A stretch of DNA of 64,000 nucleotides from ZC4RG20 sp036381515 (GCA_036381515.1 DASVCR010000114.1:30950-94949), one strand, 5' to 3'. Counted from the first letter of the stretch, positions 17,015 to 26,552 are shown. A program made the numbers and translations. Notes: generated by a model from the letters alone, not told the origin.

Positions 17015-18663
17015 CGCCGCAGCTCCTCACGACGACGCTGTTCCTCGCGGTCGTCGCGGCGACCGTCGCGGTCACGGTCTGGGCGAGCCGGCAGACGTCG
17101 GGCGCGAACGACTACTACGCCGGCGGGCGATCGTTCAGCGCGTTCCAGAACGGCCTCGCGATCGGCGGCGACTACATGTCCGCGGCGTCGTTTCTCGGCA
17201 TCTCCGGCGCGATCGCGCTCTTCGGCTACGACGGCTTTCTGTACTCGATCGGCTTCCTCGTCGCGTGGCTCGTCGCGCTGCTGCTCGTCGCGGAGCTCGT
17301 GCGCAATTCCGGCCGCTACACGATGGCCGATCAGCTCGCGTACCGGATGAGACAGCGCCCGGTGAGAACGGCGGCGGCCATCTCGACGGTCGTCGTGTCG
17401 ATCTTCTATCTGCTCGCGCAGATGGTCGGCGCGGGCTCGCTCGTCGCGCTGCTGCTCGGCGTCGACGACGGCGCGCTCGAGAACCTCGTGATCGTCTGCG
17501 TCGGGCTCCTGATGATCTTCTACGTCACGGTCGGCGGGATGAAGGGGACGACGTGGGTGCAGATCATCAAGGCCGTGATGCTGATGACGGGCACCGTGCT
17601 GATCACGTTCCTCGTTCTCATGAGATTCGGCTTCGACTTCTCGAGCCTGCTCGCGGAGGCCGCGGCGAACACGGGGAAGGGCGACGCGCTGCTGCAGCCG
17701 GGGCTCCGCTACGGCGCGACGCTGACGAGCCAGATCGATTTCCTGAGCCTCGGGCTCGGCCTCGTGCTCGGCACGGCGGGGCTCCCCCACATCCTGATCC
17801 GCTTCTATACGGTGCCGACGGGGCGCGACGCGCGTAAGTCGGTGCTGTGGGCGATCGGACTGATCGGCTCGTTCTATCTGATGACGCTCGTGCTCGGCTT
17901 CGGCGCCGCGGCGCTGGTCGATACGGGCCTTGGGAGCGCCGTCGCGCAGAGCGGCGGCAACCTCGCTTCGCCGCTGCTCGCGGAGGCAATCGGTGGAGGT
18001 TCGGGGTCGACGGGCGGTGCCGTGCTGCTCGCGCTGATCTCGGCCGTCGCGTTCGCGACGATTCTCGCGGTCGTGGCCGGTTTGACGCTGACGTCGGCGT
18101 CGTCGGTCGCGCACGATCTCTACGCGAACGTGATCAAGCGCGGTGCGGCGACCGAGAAGTCGGAGGTGCGCGCGGCGCGCGTCGCCGCGTTCGCGATCGG
18201 CGGCGTCGCGATCGCGCTCGCGATCCCGGCGCAGCGGCTGAACATCGCGTTCCTCGTCGCGCTCGCGTTCGCGGTCGCGGCGTCGGCCAACCTGCCGTCG
18301 ATCGTGTACAACCTGTTCTGGCGGCGCTTCAACACGCGCGGCTCGACGTGGAGCATCTACGGCGGGCTGATCACGTGCGTCGCGCTGGTATTCTTCTCGC
18401 CCGTCGTCTCCGGGGCGCCGAATGCGCTGTTCCCGGGCGGTGACTGGGCCTGGTTCCCGTTGAGCAACCCCGGCATCGTCTCGATCCCGTGCGGCTTCCT
18501 GCTCGGCTGGCTCGGCACGATCAGCGCCCGGGAGCCGTCGGCGGAGGCGGCGTTCGACGAGCTCGAGGTCCGCGCGTTGACGGGCGCGGGCTCCGAGCGC
18601 GTGCGGGCGCCCGTGCCGTCCGCGGCGGTCCCCGCGGGAAGGCTCGAGCCCGTCACGGAGTGA
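17011..18663 (+). CDS. actP: Cation/acetate symporter, ActP-like (SSS family)
   Basis: 550 aa, the usual ActP length, with 13 predicted helices. SGANDYYAGGRSFSAFQNGLAIGGDYMSAASFLG is the family N-terminal signature (read from residue ~30), and FYVTVGGMKGTTWVQIIKAV and GTAGLPHILIRFYTVP are conserved ActP loops. Expected role: sodium- or proton-coupled uptake of acetate and other short carboxylates. Start ATG overlaps the DUF485 stop; frames extending upstream to 16624 are shadows. The C-terminal ~35 residues are a hydrophilic Ala/Val/Pro-rich tail. Coupled with DUF485 it forms a standard acetate-uptake pair. Confidence 0.92.
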   Translation: MTPQLLTTTLFLAVVAATVAVTVWASRQTSGANDYYAGGRSFSAFQNGLAIGGDYMSAASFLGISGAIALFGYDGFLYSIGFLVAWLVALLLVAELVRNSGRYTMADQLAYRMRQRPVRTAAAISTVVVSIFYLLAQMVGAGSLVALLLGVDDGALENLVIVCVGLLMIFYVTVGGMKGTTWVQIIKAVMLMTGTVLITFLVLMRFGFDFSSLLAEAAANTGKGDALLQPGLRYGATLTSQIDFLSLGLGLVLGTAGLPHILIRFYTVPTGRDARKSVLWAIGLIGSFYLMTLVLGFGAAALVDTGLGSAVAQSGGNLASPLLAEAIGGGSGSTGGAVLLALISAVAFATILAVVAGLTLTSASSVAHDLYANVIKRGAATEKSEVRAARVAAFAIGGVAIALAIPAQRLNIAFLVALAFAVAASANLPSIVYNLFWRRFNTRGSTWSIYGGLITCVALVFFSPVVSGAPNALFPGGDWAWFPLSNPGIVSIPCGFLLGWLGTISAREPSAEAAFDELEVRALTGAGSERVRAPVPSAAVPAGRLEPVTE

Positions 18664-18688
18664 GACGAGCAGCCGGAGGCATTCGAGA

Positions 18689-19576
18689 GTGAGCTCATGG
18701 GAAGCGCTGCTCCTCGGCGTCGTCGAGGGGATCACCGAGTATTTGCCGATCAGCTCGACGGGTCACCTGATCCTGACGGCCGCGCTGCTCGGCTTGAACG
18801 AGCCCGAGGCTACGCGGCAGGCCGTGAACGCGTTCGTCATCGTGATTCAGGGCGGCGCGATCCTCGCGGTGCTCGGGCTGTACCGGCACCGCGTCGCACA
18901 GATGGCGCGCGGGATCGCCGGGCGGGATGCCGTCGGTCGGAGGCTCGCGATCAACCTCGGCATCTCGTTCCTGCCGGCGGCCGTGCTCGGCGTGCTGCTC
19001 GACGACCTGATCGACCGATACCTGTTCTCCGCCGGACCCGTGATCGGCGCTCTGTTCGTCGGCGGCCTGCTGATGCTGCTGATCGGTCCGTGGCAGCGGC
19101 GGGTCTTCCATGCGGCGCGCGACAGCGAGCACCCGGACGCGACGAGCTTCGTCGATATCGAGCACATGACCTGGCGCCGCGCGCTGATCGTCGGGCTCTT
19201 GCAGTGCGTCGCGATGTGGCCCGGCACGAGCCGCTCGATGATGACGATCGTCGGCGGCATGGCCGTGGGCTTGAGGCCGCGGCATGCCGCCGAGTACAGC
19301 TTCCTGCTCGGCCTGCCGACGCTCGGCGGCGCGTGCGTCTACAAGACGGCGCAGCTCTTCCTCGGCGAGTCCGATCCGCTCGTGCTCCTCGGCGGCTGGC
19401 CGCCGGTGATCGTCGGTCTCGTCGCCGCGACGCTGTCGGCCGCGGTGGCGGTGAAGTGGCTCGTGTCGTATCTCACACGGCACGGCCTCGCGCTGTTCGG
19501 CTGGTACCGCCTGATCCTGTCGGCGGTCTTCGCCGCGCTGCTCTGGTGCGGCGGGCTGTCGCTCGCGCACGCGTGA
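18689..19576 (+). CDS. uppP: Undecaprenyl-diphosphatase UppP/BacA
   Basis: 295 aa integral membrane enzyme that converts undecaprenyl diphosphate to the monophosphate lipid carrier for cell-wall synthesis and can give bacitracin resistance. The two active-site signatures are EGITEYLPISSTGHLIL near residue 13 and MWPGTSRSMMTIVGGM near residue 170. It starts at GTG (18689) with GGAGG about 10 bases upstream; there is no in-frame ATG before the first signature. It is separated from ActP by 25 bp and from the next gene by 19 bp, so it may be read in one transcript with both. Confidence 0.95.
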   Translation: MSSWEALLLGVVEGITEYLPISSTGHLILTAALLGLNEPEATRQAVNAFVIVIQGGAILAVLGLYRHRVAQMARGIAGRDAVGRRLAINLGISFLPAAVLGVLLDDLIDRYLFSAGPVIGALFVGGLLMLLIGPWQRRVFHAARDSEHPDATSFVDIEHMTWRRALIVGLLQCVAMWPGTSRSMMTIVGGMAVGLRPRHAAEYSFLLGLPTLGGACVYKTAQLFLGESDPLVLLGGWPPVIVGLVAATLSAAVAVKWLVSYLTRHGLALFGWYRLILSAVFAALLWCGGLSLAHA

Positions 19577-19595
19577 CGGGCGCGGAGGACGCACC

Positions 19596-21362
19596 GTGAC
19601 AGCGGAAAACGCCGGCCATCCTTCGTTCGACGCCCACGTCGAGCTGCTGCGGCTCTTTCTCGCGCACCGCGACGAGATCGTCGAGCGTATCCAGGACGTG
19701 CTGAACGCGCAGCGGAAGCCGAGCCGATACCTCGAGGACCTGGCGCTCCTGTCTCGCGAGCTCGACGCCTGCTTCTTCTCGCCCGCGGCGATCGGGACCG
19801 ACAAGGCGCGTCTCAGAGGCGAGCTCGAGGAGGCGCACTGGGCGAGCGGCTTTCGGCCGCGGCACGTGCCGGAGCTCCACAACGACCTGATCCATCCGGC
19901 CGAGATGGCGCGGCGCGCGTTCTATTGCTGGCAGCAGACGCGCTGGCCCGGCCGCAACGGCCGCGTCCGGTACGCGCATACGCTGTTCGACGTCCATCTG
20001 CTGCGCGGTCTCGAGCTGCTCGGCATGCGCGTATGGGATGCCGGCCCGGACGACGTGAGCCGGCGGCTCTCCGTGCTCCAGGCGCTGCTCGACGAGCTCG
20101 CCCGCACGACGCCCGCGGATCGGCCCGTGCTCGTGCGCGATGCGCGCTGGCTGATTCCGTTGGCGCAGAGCCCGACGACCGACGAGCTCTTCGGCTATTT
20201 CGATGTCGCGGAGCGCGTCGCGTCGACGCTGCCCGACGGGGACCGGCTCGAGGTCCAGAAGGCGCACGTGCTGATGATCGGCGGTCACCTGCGCTCGCAG
20301 ATCCGCCACTATTGCGTGCAGGACCGCGTGCCGATCGATCACGAGAGCGTCGTCCGGCGTACCCGCACGTCGAATGCGCTCGACTTCGCGCTGCTGATTC
20401 AGAATCTCGTGCCGCTGCTCGAAGCGTACGAGGACGCGCGAGAGACGGGCGACGACCGCACGAGGCTCGCGCTCGCCGATGCGATCTGCCAGGGCATCTC
20501 CGTGGACCCGGAGCTGTTCGTCCTGCGCATCGATCTGCTCGGCGCGTACAGCATGATCGAGCACCTGTTCGTCGCGGCGGGTCCCGACGACGCGGAGCAC
20601 ACGGCGATGGGGCGCCGGCACGTCGGGCTGCTTGCGCAATACGCCGCGCTGATCGATCGCCTGTCGCGGGCGCTCTACGACGACTGTCTCGGCTTCCGGC
20701 CGGTCGACGGCGCCTATTCGCCGTACGGCGTGTTCTACGGGACGCCGTCCAATCTGACCGAGCACATCGCGTTCAAGACGATCACGCGCGATCCGGTCGC
20801 GCACCTCGGGCTCGAGGATGTCTTCACCGCGGGCGGTGCCGACAAGCTCGCGTGGGTCAACGGCTGGCGGCAGCTGCCGCACGTCGACCCGGAAGTGCAA
20901 AGGCAGCACGCGTATCCGCAGCGGTTCGCCGACGAGATGTTCGAGCGCATCGAGGCGGCGCTCCGCGCGCGCGCTTCAGGCGAGGGCGTCGCGCGGACCG
21001 GCCGCCTCGTGATCGCGCCCGACGACACGGACTCGGCGGGAGCGGCCGTTCCGGAGCTTCCGGCGGACTACGTCGGCGCGTCCGACGCGCGCGTCGTCGC
21101 GGCCGGGAAGGCCCGACCGTACGACGAGCCGAGGCTGCTGCGCGATCGGCAGGAGGGACATTTCCTCGTCAGCTACGGAACGTCGGGCGGATGGGTCGCC
21201 GTCAGGAAGGACGTGCTCACGGACGTCCTCGGCGCCGGCCGCGACGTCCGGATCTCGGGTCTGCCGCGTGCCGCGGCCGCCGTCCTGCGGCTGACGTGCC
21301 CGACGATCGCCGTCGCGGACACGGCTCACGCGAGCACGCCGCCGTCGATCGTGAAGGCCTGA
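19596..21362 (+). CDS. Protein of unknown function, 588 aa
   Basis: I do not recognise this protein. It is soluble-looking, with no signal peptide or membrane segment, largely helical, and rich in Asp, Arg and Leu. Notable stretches are IHPAEMARRAFYCWQQTRWP near residue 105, AHTLFDVHLLRGLELLG, YSPYGVFYGTPSNLTEHIAF near 380 and a more beta-like C-terminus with HFLVSYGTSGGWVAVRKDVL. Start GTG with GGAGGA 6 bases upstream. It follows uppP after 19 bp. Its last 37 bases overlap the 3' end of the convergent SDR gene. Both strands there have intact family-length reading frames, so the overlap seems real rather than an assembly error. Confidence 0.75.
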   Translation: MTAENAGHPSFDAHVELLRLFLAHRDEIVERIQDVLNAQRKPSRYLEDLALLSRELDACFFSPAAIGTDKARLRGELEEAHWASGFRPRHVPELHNDLIHPAEMARRAFYCWQQTRWPGRNGRVRYAHTLFDVHLLRGLELLGMRVWDAGPDDVSRRLSVLQALLDELARTTPADRPVLVRDARWLIPLAQSPTTDELFGYFDVAERVASTLPDGDRLEVQKAHVLMIGGHLRSQIRHYCVQDRVPIDHESVVRRTRTSNALDFALLIQNLVPLLEAYEDARETGDDRTRLALADAICQGISVDPELFVLRIDLLGAYSMIEHLFVAAGPDDAEHTAMGRRHVGLLAQYAALIDRLSRALYDDCLGFRPVDGAYSPYGVFYGTPSNLTEHIAFKTITRDPVAHLGLEDVFTAGGADKLAWVNGWRQLPHVDPEVQRQHAYPQRFADEMFERIEAALRARASGEGVARTGRLVIAPDDTDSAGAAVPELPADYVGASDARVVAAGKARPYDEPRLLRDRQEGHFLVSYGTSGGWVAVRKDVLTDVLGAGRDVRISGLPRAAAAVLRLTCPTIAVADTAHASTPPSIVKA

Positions 21363-22036
21363 CCGGTGATCGCGGCGGCCTCGTCGGACGCGAGAAAGTA
21401 GACGAGCGACGCGACCTCGTGCGGCTCGACGATGCGGCCGAGCGGCGCTTCGGCCGCGGCGCGCTCCTCGTCGATATCGAGCTGCGCCCAGCGGCCGCGT
21501 GCCATGTCCGTGCGGACCCAGCCGGGGCATACGACGTTCACGGTCACGCGCCGCGCGGCCGCGTGACGGGCGAACGCGCGCGTGAAGCCGAGCACGCCGT
21601 GCTTTGCGGCCGCGTACGCCGTCTGATCGGCGACGCCCTTGTGCGAGAGGATCGAGCCGAAGTTGACGATGCGCCCGCCGTCGCGCATGTGCGGGAACGC
21701 GTGCTTCGTGACGTAGTACGTGCCGTTCAGGTTCACGTCGATCACGCGGTGCCAGAGCGTGTCGTCGTCCTCGGCGCCGAGCGGATTCGAGCCCGCGAGC
21801 CCCGCGCAGTTCACGAGGACGTCGATCGCGTCGAGCTCGCGCACGACGGTCGCGATCGCGTCCTTCACCGCCTGCGGGTCGGTCACGTCGCACGCGAGCC
21901 TGACGTCGGCAGGACATCGCTCGAGGTGATCCGCGGACCGTGCGCACGCCGCGACGCGCCAGCCGGCCGCTTTGAAACGCTCGACGACGGCAAGGCCGAT
22001 GCCGCGGGATCCGCCGGTCACGAACGCCGATTTCAT
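21326..22036 (-). CDS. Short-chain dehydrogenase/reductase (SDR)
   Basis: 236 aa classical SDR. TGGSRGIGLAV is the NAD(P)-binding TGxxxGxG motif, VNCAG follows beta-4, the Ser appears in FGSILSH, and YAAAKHG supplies the catalytic Tyr-x-x-x-Lys. It ends with TGQAFTIDGGVLA, the usual C-terminus. Cytoplasmic oxidoreductase of unknown substrate. The ATG overlaps the stop of the preceding SDR gene (ATGA at 22033-22036), so the two are coupled and may act in sequence. The 3' end overlaps the convergent gene of unknown function. Confidence 0.9.
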   Translation of the reverse strand: MKSAFVTGGSRGIGLAVVERFKAAGWRVAACARSADHLERCPADVRLACDVTDPQAVKDAIATVVRELDAIDVLVNCAGLAGSNPLGAEDDDTLWHRVIDVNLNGTYYVTKHAFPHMRDGGRIVNFGSILSHKGVADQTAYAAAKHGVLGFTRAFARHAAARRVTVNVVCPGWVRTDMARGRWAQLDIDEERAAAEAPLGRIVEPHEVASLVYFLASDEAAAITGQAFTIDGGVLA

Positions 22037-22791
22037 TGTGCCGTGAAGCCGCCGTCGATCGGAATCACCGCACCCGTCAGGAACGACGACGCGTCCGACG
22101 CGAGGAACGCGACGACCCACGCGATCTCCTCCGGCGCGGCGAAGCGCTTCAGCGGGATCGACTCCCGGTACAGGCTCTCGCTGTCGTGCGGGTATGCGTC
22201 CGGATACCGCTCGTGCAGCTCGCCGAGCACGCGCCGCAGCATCGGGGTGTCGGTGCTGCCGGGCGCGACGCAGTTGAACCGTATGCCGTGCGGCCCCCAG
22301 TCGAGCGCGGCGCTCTTCGTCAGCTGCGCGAGCGCCGCCTTGCTGGCCCCGTAGACGGCGCTGTAACGCTTGCCGATCAGCGCCTGATCGCTCGCGTTGT
22401 TCACGATCGACCCCGAGCGCTGGCGCAGCATGTACGGCAGCACGGCCTTGATCAGCATGAACGGCGCCTTGAAGTTCACGGTCAGGACGTCCTCGACCTC
22501 GGACAGCGGCGTCTCGAGGATGTCGCCGATGTTCGTGACGCCGGCGTTGTTCACGAGCACGTCGATGCGCCCCGTCTTCGCCGCGACGGCGTCGACCCAG
22601 CCCGCGATCCGATCGAGCCTGCGGAGGTCGTGCTCGGGAAGGTCGAGCCCGTGCACGCTGCAGCCGTTCTCGGTCAGAACATCGTGCACGGCGCGGCCGA
22701 TGCCGCGAGTGTGCCCCGTGACGATCGCGGTCTTGCCTTCGAGACCGGGCAGAGGCAAGCGCATCGAAGGGCTTGCCGCGCGCCGCAGCAT
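22033..22791 (-). CDS. Short-chain dehydrogenase/reductase (SDR)
   Basis: 252 aa from the ATG at 22791; a second ATG at 22764 is possible and gives a start closer to the family norm. Motifs: TGHTRGIGRAV (cofactor), NNAGVTNIGD, Ser in VNNASDQ, YGASKAALAQL (catalytic Tyr and Lys) and TGAVIPIDGGFTAQ at the end. PLPGLEGKTAIVTG at the front resembles 2-keto-3-deoxy-L-fuconate and sugar-acid dehydrogenases, though that is only a hint. It begins two bases after the stop of the upstream DUF6152 fusion gene, so the three genes 24056 to 21326 form one operon. Confidence 0.88.
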   Translation of the reverse strand: MLRRAASPSMRLPLPGLEGKTAIVTGHTRGIGRAVHDVLTENGCSVHGLDLPEHDLRRLDRIAGWVDAVAAKTGRIDVLVNNAGVTNIGDILETPLSEVEDVLTVNFKAPFMLIKAVLPYMLRQRSGSIVNNASDQALIGKRYSAVYGASKAALAQLTKSAALDWGPHGIRFNCVAPGSTDTPMLRRVLGELHERYPDAYPHDSESLYRESIPLKRFAAPEEIAWVVAFLASDASSFLTGAVIPIDGGFTAQ

Positions 22792-22793
22792 CG

Positions 22794-24056
22794 TCAGGCG
22801 CGCGGGCCGAGCTCGACGCTCTCGTCGATCGTCAGGTCCTTGCAGGTCTCCGTGAAGTACGGGACCTCGGAAACGTTCGTCGCGCTCGACCCGGTGAAGG
22901 GCTCCGTCCAGTAGAGCGGGTCGTTTGCCGTGTAGCTTCGCCGGAGCTGCCGCGCCTCCGGATCGAACGAGAACTCCTCGACGACGTGCAGCTGATCGCT
23001 GTGCGGCGTGCGGGCGTTGAACAGCCCCGCCTCGAATCCGACCGTGTCGACGACCAGCGTGTCGCCTTCCCAGCGCCCGATCGAGTGACCGGTCCGGCTC
23101 GGCGCGATGTCGGCCGGGTGCTCGGTCATGTTCATGTGGACCGTCCGCTCGACGCCGAGCCGGCCGTATTGGATCGTGATCGTGTCGCCGCGCTGCGTGA
23201 TCCGGTTGACGACCTCGCCGGAGTCGCCGCCCCATTCCGTCGCGATGCTCGTGAACACGCAGGACATCGCGTAACGATCGCCGACCTCGAGCGCCTCGAG
23301 TGCCGCACGGCCGGCGTCGGTCAGGTTGTTCGCGCCGAAGCCCGCGAAGCCGCCGCCGCGCGCACCGCCGCCGGGCGCATTCCCCGCGCGGATCGCGGCC
23401 TCGGCTTCGGCCGCGCTCTCGAAGGCGCCCTCGCGGACGAGGCGCAGCGCCTCGGCGCGGATCGCGGCCTGCTCGGTGCCGCGCGCGCCGGCGATGACGC
23501 CCGCGGCCTCGGGATCGTCCGCGTACTTCTCGGCTTCGCTGAGCGGCACGAGCGTGCCGCGCTGGCCGCGCGGATCCGTCATCACGCGCTGCTCCTGCGC
23601 CCAGTCGCCCGAGAGGTTCGGCTGGCCGTTCGCGAGCCGGAGCGGCCGCTCGCCCTGGCCGATCTGCGCGGGCGCCTTGATCTGCCCGTAGCGGTCGAGG
23701 CTCGACCCGTCCTCGAAGATCACGGTGCTGACGTAGCACGAATACGGATCGTCGCGGTCGGGGGACCCGGTGATCGTGATCTTCTTGCCGACCGGGAAGA
23801 GGTCAGGCGTCCAGCCCGAGCGGCGCAGCGTGTTCGCGGAGCGCATCTCGCAGCGCATCGCGACGGTTTCGCCGTTCTCGTCGACGACGTCGAGGTACAG
23901 CCACGAATGCGGGTTCACGAAATCGAGCCCGGTGACCGTGCCGCTGATCTCGATGTCGACGTCGATCACGAACGTTCCGAAGCCGTGGTGGGCCAGCGCA
24001 AGCGGCGCGGCGACGGCGCCGACGAGGACCGCAGGAATCCGGATGACGGGCCGCAT
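22794..24056 (-). CDS. Secreted DUF6152 fusion protein
   Basis: 420 aa from the ATG preceded by GGGGGGAGGAACC; the frame continues upstream for hundreds of codons antisense to the DUF1080 gene and is not used. Signal peptide ends APLALA, followed directly by HHGFGTFVIDVDIEISG. The DUF6152 module (residues ~23-120) has VNPHSWLYLDV and RCEMRSANTLRRSGW. The second module opens RLANGQPNLSGDWAQEQ and carries HSIGRWEGDTLVVDTVGF and NDPLYWTEPFTGSS. A Gly/Ala-rich insert lies between. Close paralogue of 779-1897. Function unknown; heads an operon with two SDR genes and is divergent from the DUF1080 lipoprotein gene. Confidence 0.87.
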   Translation of the reverse strand: MRPVIRIPAVLVGAVAAPLALAHHGFGTFVIDVDIEISGTVTGLDFVNPHSWLYLDVVDENGETVAMRCEMRSANTLRRSGWTPDLFPVGKKITITGSPDRDDPYSCYVSTVIFEDGSSLDRYGQIKAPAQIGQGERPLRLANGQPNLSGDWAQEQRVMTDPRGQRGTLVPLSEAEKYADDPEAAGVIAGARGTEQAAIRAEALRLVREGAFESAAEAEAAIRAGNAPGGGARGGGFAGFGANNLTDAGRAALEALEVGDRYAMSCVFTSIATEWGGDSGEVVNRITQRGDTITIQYGRLGVERTVHMNMTEHPADIAPSRTGHSIGRWEGDTLVVDTVGFEAGLFNARTPHSDQLHVVEEFSFDPEARQLRRSYTANDPLYWTEPFTGSSATNVSEVPYFTETCKDLTIDESVELGPRA

Positions 24057-24146
24057 GGTTCCTCCCCCCGAGGTGGTCTTTGCCAATATTACACATGATA
24101 CAGTCGGGAAAGATCGATACCATTGTCCCAGGGGAGGATGATCTCT

Positions 24147-24764
24147 ATGCACACCACGACCCGAATGCTCGGTCGCGCCCGTTCGCTCGCGGCCTTCGTC
24201 TCGCTCGCGCTGCTCGGCGGTTGCGGCGGCAGCAGCGAGCCGCAGCCGGACGCGGACGGCTGGCTCACGCTTTTCAATCGCACCGACTTGTCGGGCTGGA
24301 GCCAGCTCGGCGACGCGAACTGGCGCGTCGAGGACGGCGCGATCGTCGCCGACGAGAACACCGAGGTCAGCTTCCTCGTCAGCGACCGCAGCTTCTCCGA
24401 CTTCGAGCTCGAGCTCGAGTTCTGGGTCAACACGGAGGCGAACAGCGGCGTGTTCATTCGCTGTGCCGATCCCGCGGCCGTCGACGAGGCGTCCTGCTAC
24501 GAGGTCAACATCTTCGATACGCGCCCGGACCAGACCTATCGGACCGGCGCAATCATGAACGTCGCGGAGCCCGCCGAGTTCGTCTATACGGGCGGGCAGT
24601 GGAACCGCTACCTGATCAGCGCGGTCGGCAACCGCCTCAAGGTCACGCTGAACGGGCGGCAGATGGTCGACGTCGAGGATTCGAAGCTCGCCGCCGGTGC
24701 GATCGCGTTGCAGCACGGCACGGGCACGGTCAAGTTCCGCAACATCCGGATCCGGGAGCTGTAG
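24147..24764 (+). CDS. DUF1080 (3-keto-disaccharide hydrolase-like) lipoprotein
   Basis: 205 aa. ATG at 24147 with GGGAGGA 9 bases upstream; the earlier in-frame ATG at 24138 lies inside that RBS. Type II signal peptide with lipobox LLGGC, so membrane-anchored. The rest is a DUF1080 concanavalin-like fold: GWLTLFNRTDLSGWSQLGD, WRVEDGAIVADENTE, FELELEFWVNTEANSGVFIR and VRLKVTLNG-type strands. Some DUF1080 members hydrolyse 3-ketoglucosides; many have no known activity. Divergent from the DUF6152 fusion gene across ~90 bp of comparatively AT-rich DNA (24078-24120) that likely holds both promoters. Confidence 0.88.
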   Translation: MHTTTRMLGRARSLAAFVSLALLGGCGGSSEPQPDADGWLTLFNRTDLSGWSQLGDANWRVEDGAIVADENTEVSFLVSDRSFSDFELELEFWVNTEANSGVFIRCADPAAVDEASCYEVNIFDTRPDQTYRTGAIMNVAEPAEFVYTGGQWNRYLISAVGNRLKVTLNGRQMVDVEDSKLAAGAIALQHGTGTVKFRNIRIREL

Positions 24765-24789
24765 CCAAAGGGGCGAATCGGGCCCTTGG
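24765..24789 (+). terminator. Weak hairpin directly after stop
   Basis: CCAA and GGG pair with CCC and TTGG around a GAATCG loop (arms 24765-24772 and 24783-24789) with one bulged A. It begins at the base after the DUF1080 stop codon. There is no T-tract, so this is only a possible terminator. Confidence 0.3.
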
Positions 24790-24859
24790 GTGGCGTTCGG
24801 CGGCGTGCCGGGCTTTGCCGTCGCCGGCGCATGCCTCGTCCCGCGGCGGACGGCCGGCG

Positions 24860-26296
24860 TCACCGTGCGCCGAACGTGTACGTCAGGTCGGTATAGAAGT
24901 ACGTCGGGTCGCCCTGTCGCGTCGCGTTCGGTGCGGCGCGCAGGAACGGCCCGTTCCCGAGGAACGTCGCGCCGACCTCGACGCGCAGCGCGCCCGGCCG
25001 CAGCCAGCGGCGGTAGCGCACGTCGAGCTGCACGCCGGCGTCGCGTCCGGAACGGCCCGTCGGGTCGCGGACCCCGGTGCTGGCGAACGCGTCCGCGGCT
25101 TCCGCGAGGCGGACGGTGCGATACGCGACGAACGCGTCTGCGCGGTCGCCGAATGCCCATGACGCGCGTACCCCCAGCGTCGCGATGTTCTCGCGGCCGA
25201 GCGCCGTGTAGATGCCGGTCGGCGCGAGGTCGACGCGGCGGTGGCCGTAGAGCGCGTCGAAGCGCTCCCAGCGATCGTCCGTCGGATCGGAGTCTCCGCT
25301 ACCGTATTCGTACTCGCCGGAGAGCCGCGGCGACGCGCGGCCGATGAACGCGAAGCCGACCTCGAGATGCGCGAAGCGTGCGTCGACGTCGAGAGCGCGT
25401 TCGTCGGAAGGCTCGGCCGACGCATGCCGCGAGCCGGTTTGTCGGATCAGCTCGACCTCGAAATCCCAGCGGCCGGGTGCCGTGCGCCGCTCGATCCGGA
25501 GGCCCGCCGTCGTCAGCCGCCGGTCCGGCGTCTCGCGCTCCGTCGGGTCGTCGTGCTCGTCGAGCGCGTAGACGTAGAGCTCCGCATCGAGCGAAGCGCC
25601 GGTCCACGGCACGTCCCACAGCGCTCCGAGCATCGCCAGATCGGCGTCCGCGTCGTCCGAAGCGTGGTCGTTCGCGAGCAATGCGTGCCGGTCGTCGGGG
25701 AGCGTGACCGTCGGCAGCGCCGCGAAAGCGAGCAGCCTGCCACGCGTCGGCGATACGGTCTCGGCCAGCACGCCGAGGAACGAGCGCGCGACGTTCCGGT
25801 ACTGCTCGGCCGCGATCAGCCGGCCGCTGCCGAGCTCGAGCAGAAAGCGTCCGGCCTGCACGCGCGTGCCGTGCTCGCCGTCCGCCCTGCCGATCGCGGC
25901 GTACGCCTGCACGATCTCGAGCGTGTTCACGATCGCGCTCGAGACGCCGCTCTGCTCGTCGGTCAGATACGCACGCGCATCCTGCACGTCGCCGACGAGC
26001 GTGACGCGCCCGGCGTCGTACGTCGCGCGCAGCGCCGTGCGGAGCTCGAGCACCTGGTCGTCGCCGCGAAGGCCCGGCCGGTACTGGTTCCACAGGCGCG
26101 CGTAGCGCGCGCGATGCAGACCGGACCATGAAAGGCCTCGCCGCGGGCTCGCCTCATCGCGGGAGGCCGGTTCGGCCACGGATGGGGGTTGGGAAGCGGA
26201 TGCCGGCTGGGCAACGGATGCCGGCGCGGCAACGACGGACAGCACGAGCAGCAGCACGGCGTGCGCTCGTTCGCGACTCGACGCTGCTCCGATCAA
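24860..26296 (-). CDS. Outer-membrane porin-like protein (alginate-export type)
   Basis: 478 aa with the TTG start at 26296, which has GGAG five bases upstream and places a signal peptide (AVLLLVLSVVAAPASVAQ) correctly; the open frame runs to 26554 without a better start. The mature protein shows the alternating pattern of a beta-barrel: RYARLWNQYRPGLRGDDQVL, DVQDARAYLTDEQSGVSS, QAGRFLLELGSGRLIAAEQY and a final TYFYTDLTYTFGAR. The order of these motifs is that of the alginate-export/AlgE-like family. It probably forms a passive outer-membrane channel for an anionic solute; substrate unknown. Divergent from the FAD protein across ~256 bp in which I see no gene. Confidence 0.78.
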   Translation of the reverse strand: MIGAASSRERAHAVLLLVLSVVAAPASVAQPASASQPPSVAEPASRDEASPRRGLSWSGLHRARYARLWNQYRPGLRGDDQVLELRTALRATYDAGRVTLVGDVQDARAYLTDEQSGVSSAIVNTLEIVQAYAAIGRADGEHGTRVQAGRFLLELGSGRLIAAEQYRNVARSFLGVLAETVSPTRGRLLAFAALPTVTLPDDRHALLANDHASDDADADLAMLGALWDVPWTGASLDAELYVYALDEHDDPTERETPDRRLTTAGLRIERRTAPGRWDFEVELIRQTGSRHASAEPSDERALDVDARFAHLEVGFAFIGRASPRLSGEYEYGSGDSDPTDDRWERFDALYGHRRVDLAPTGIYTALGRENIATLGVRASWAFGDRADAFVAYRTVRLAEAADAFASTGVRDPTGRSGRDAGVQLDVRYRRWLRPGALRVEVGATFLGNGPFLRAAPNATRQGDPTYFYTDLTYTFGAR

Positions 26297-26552
26297 GTGA
26301 GCTCCGAAGGACTCGTCCCGCCCGCCGACGACCGGCGACCCGCGGCAGCGTAGCCGCGTCGGAGTGACGGAGTCAGTCGCCGCGCGGTAACGGAGCGGTG
26401 ACATCCCGCGGTCGTCGACGGCGACGGACGGCGCGGCGGCGGCCGCGATCGGCATCGCGACTGAAACGAGATTGGTACCTCGGCGGAACTGACGCGATAA
26501 CTGCGCGGCGGCTACGGTGCCTGGCCTCGTAGGCTGCAACGAGGAAGGGCAC

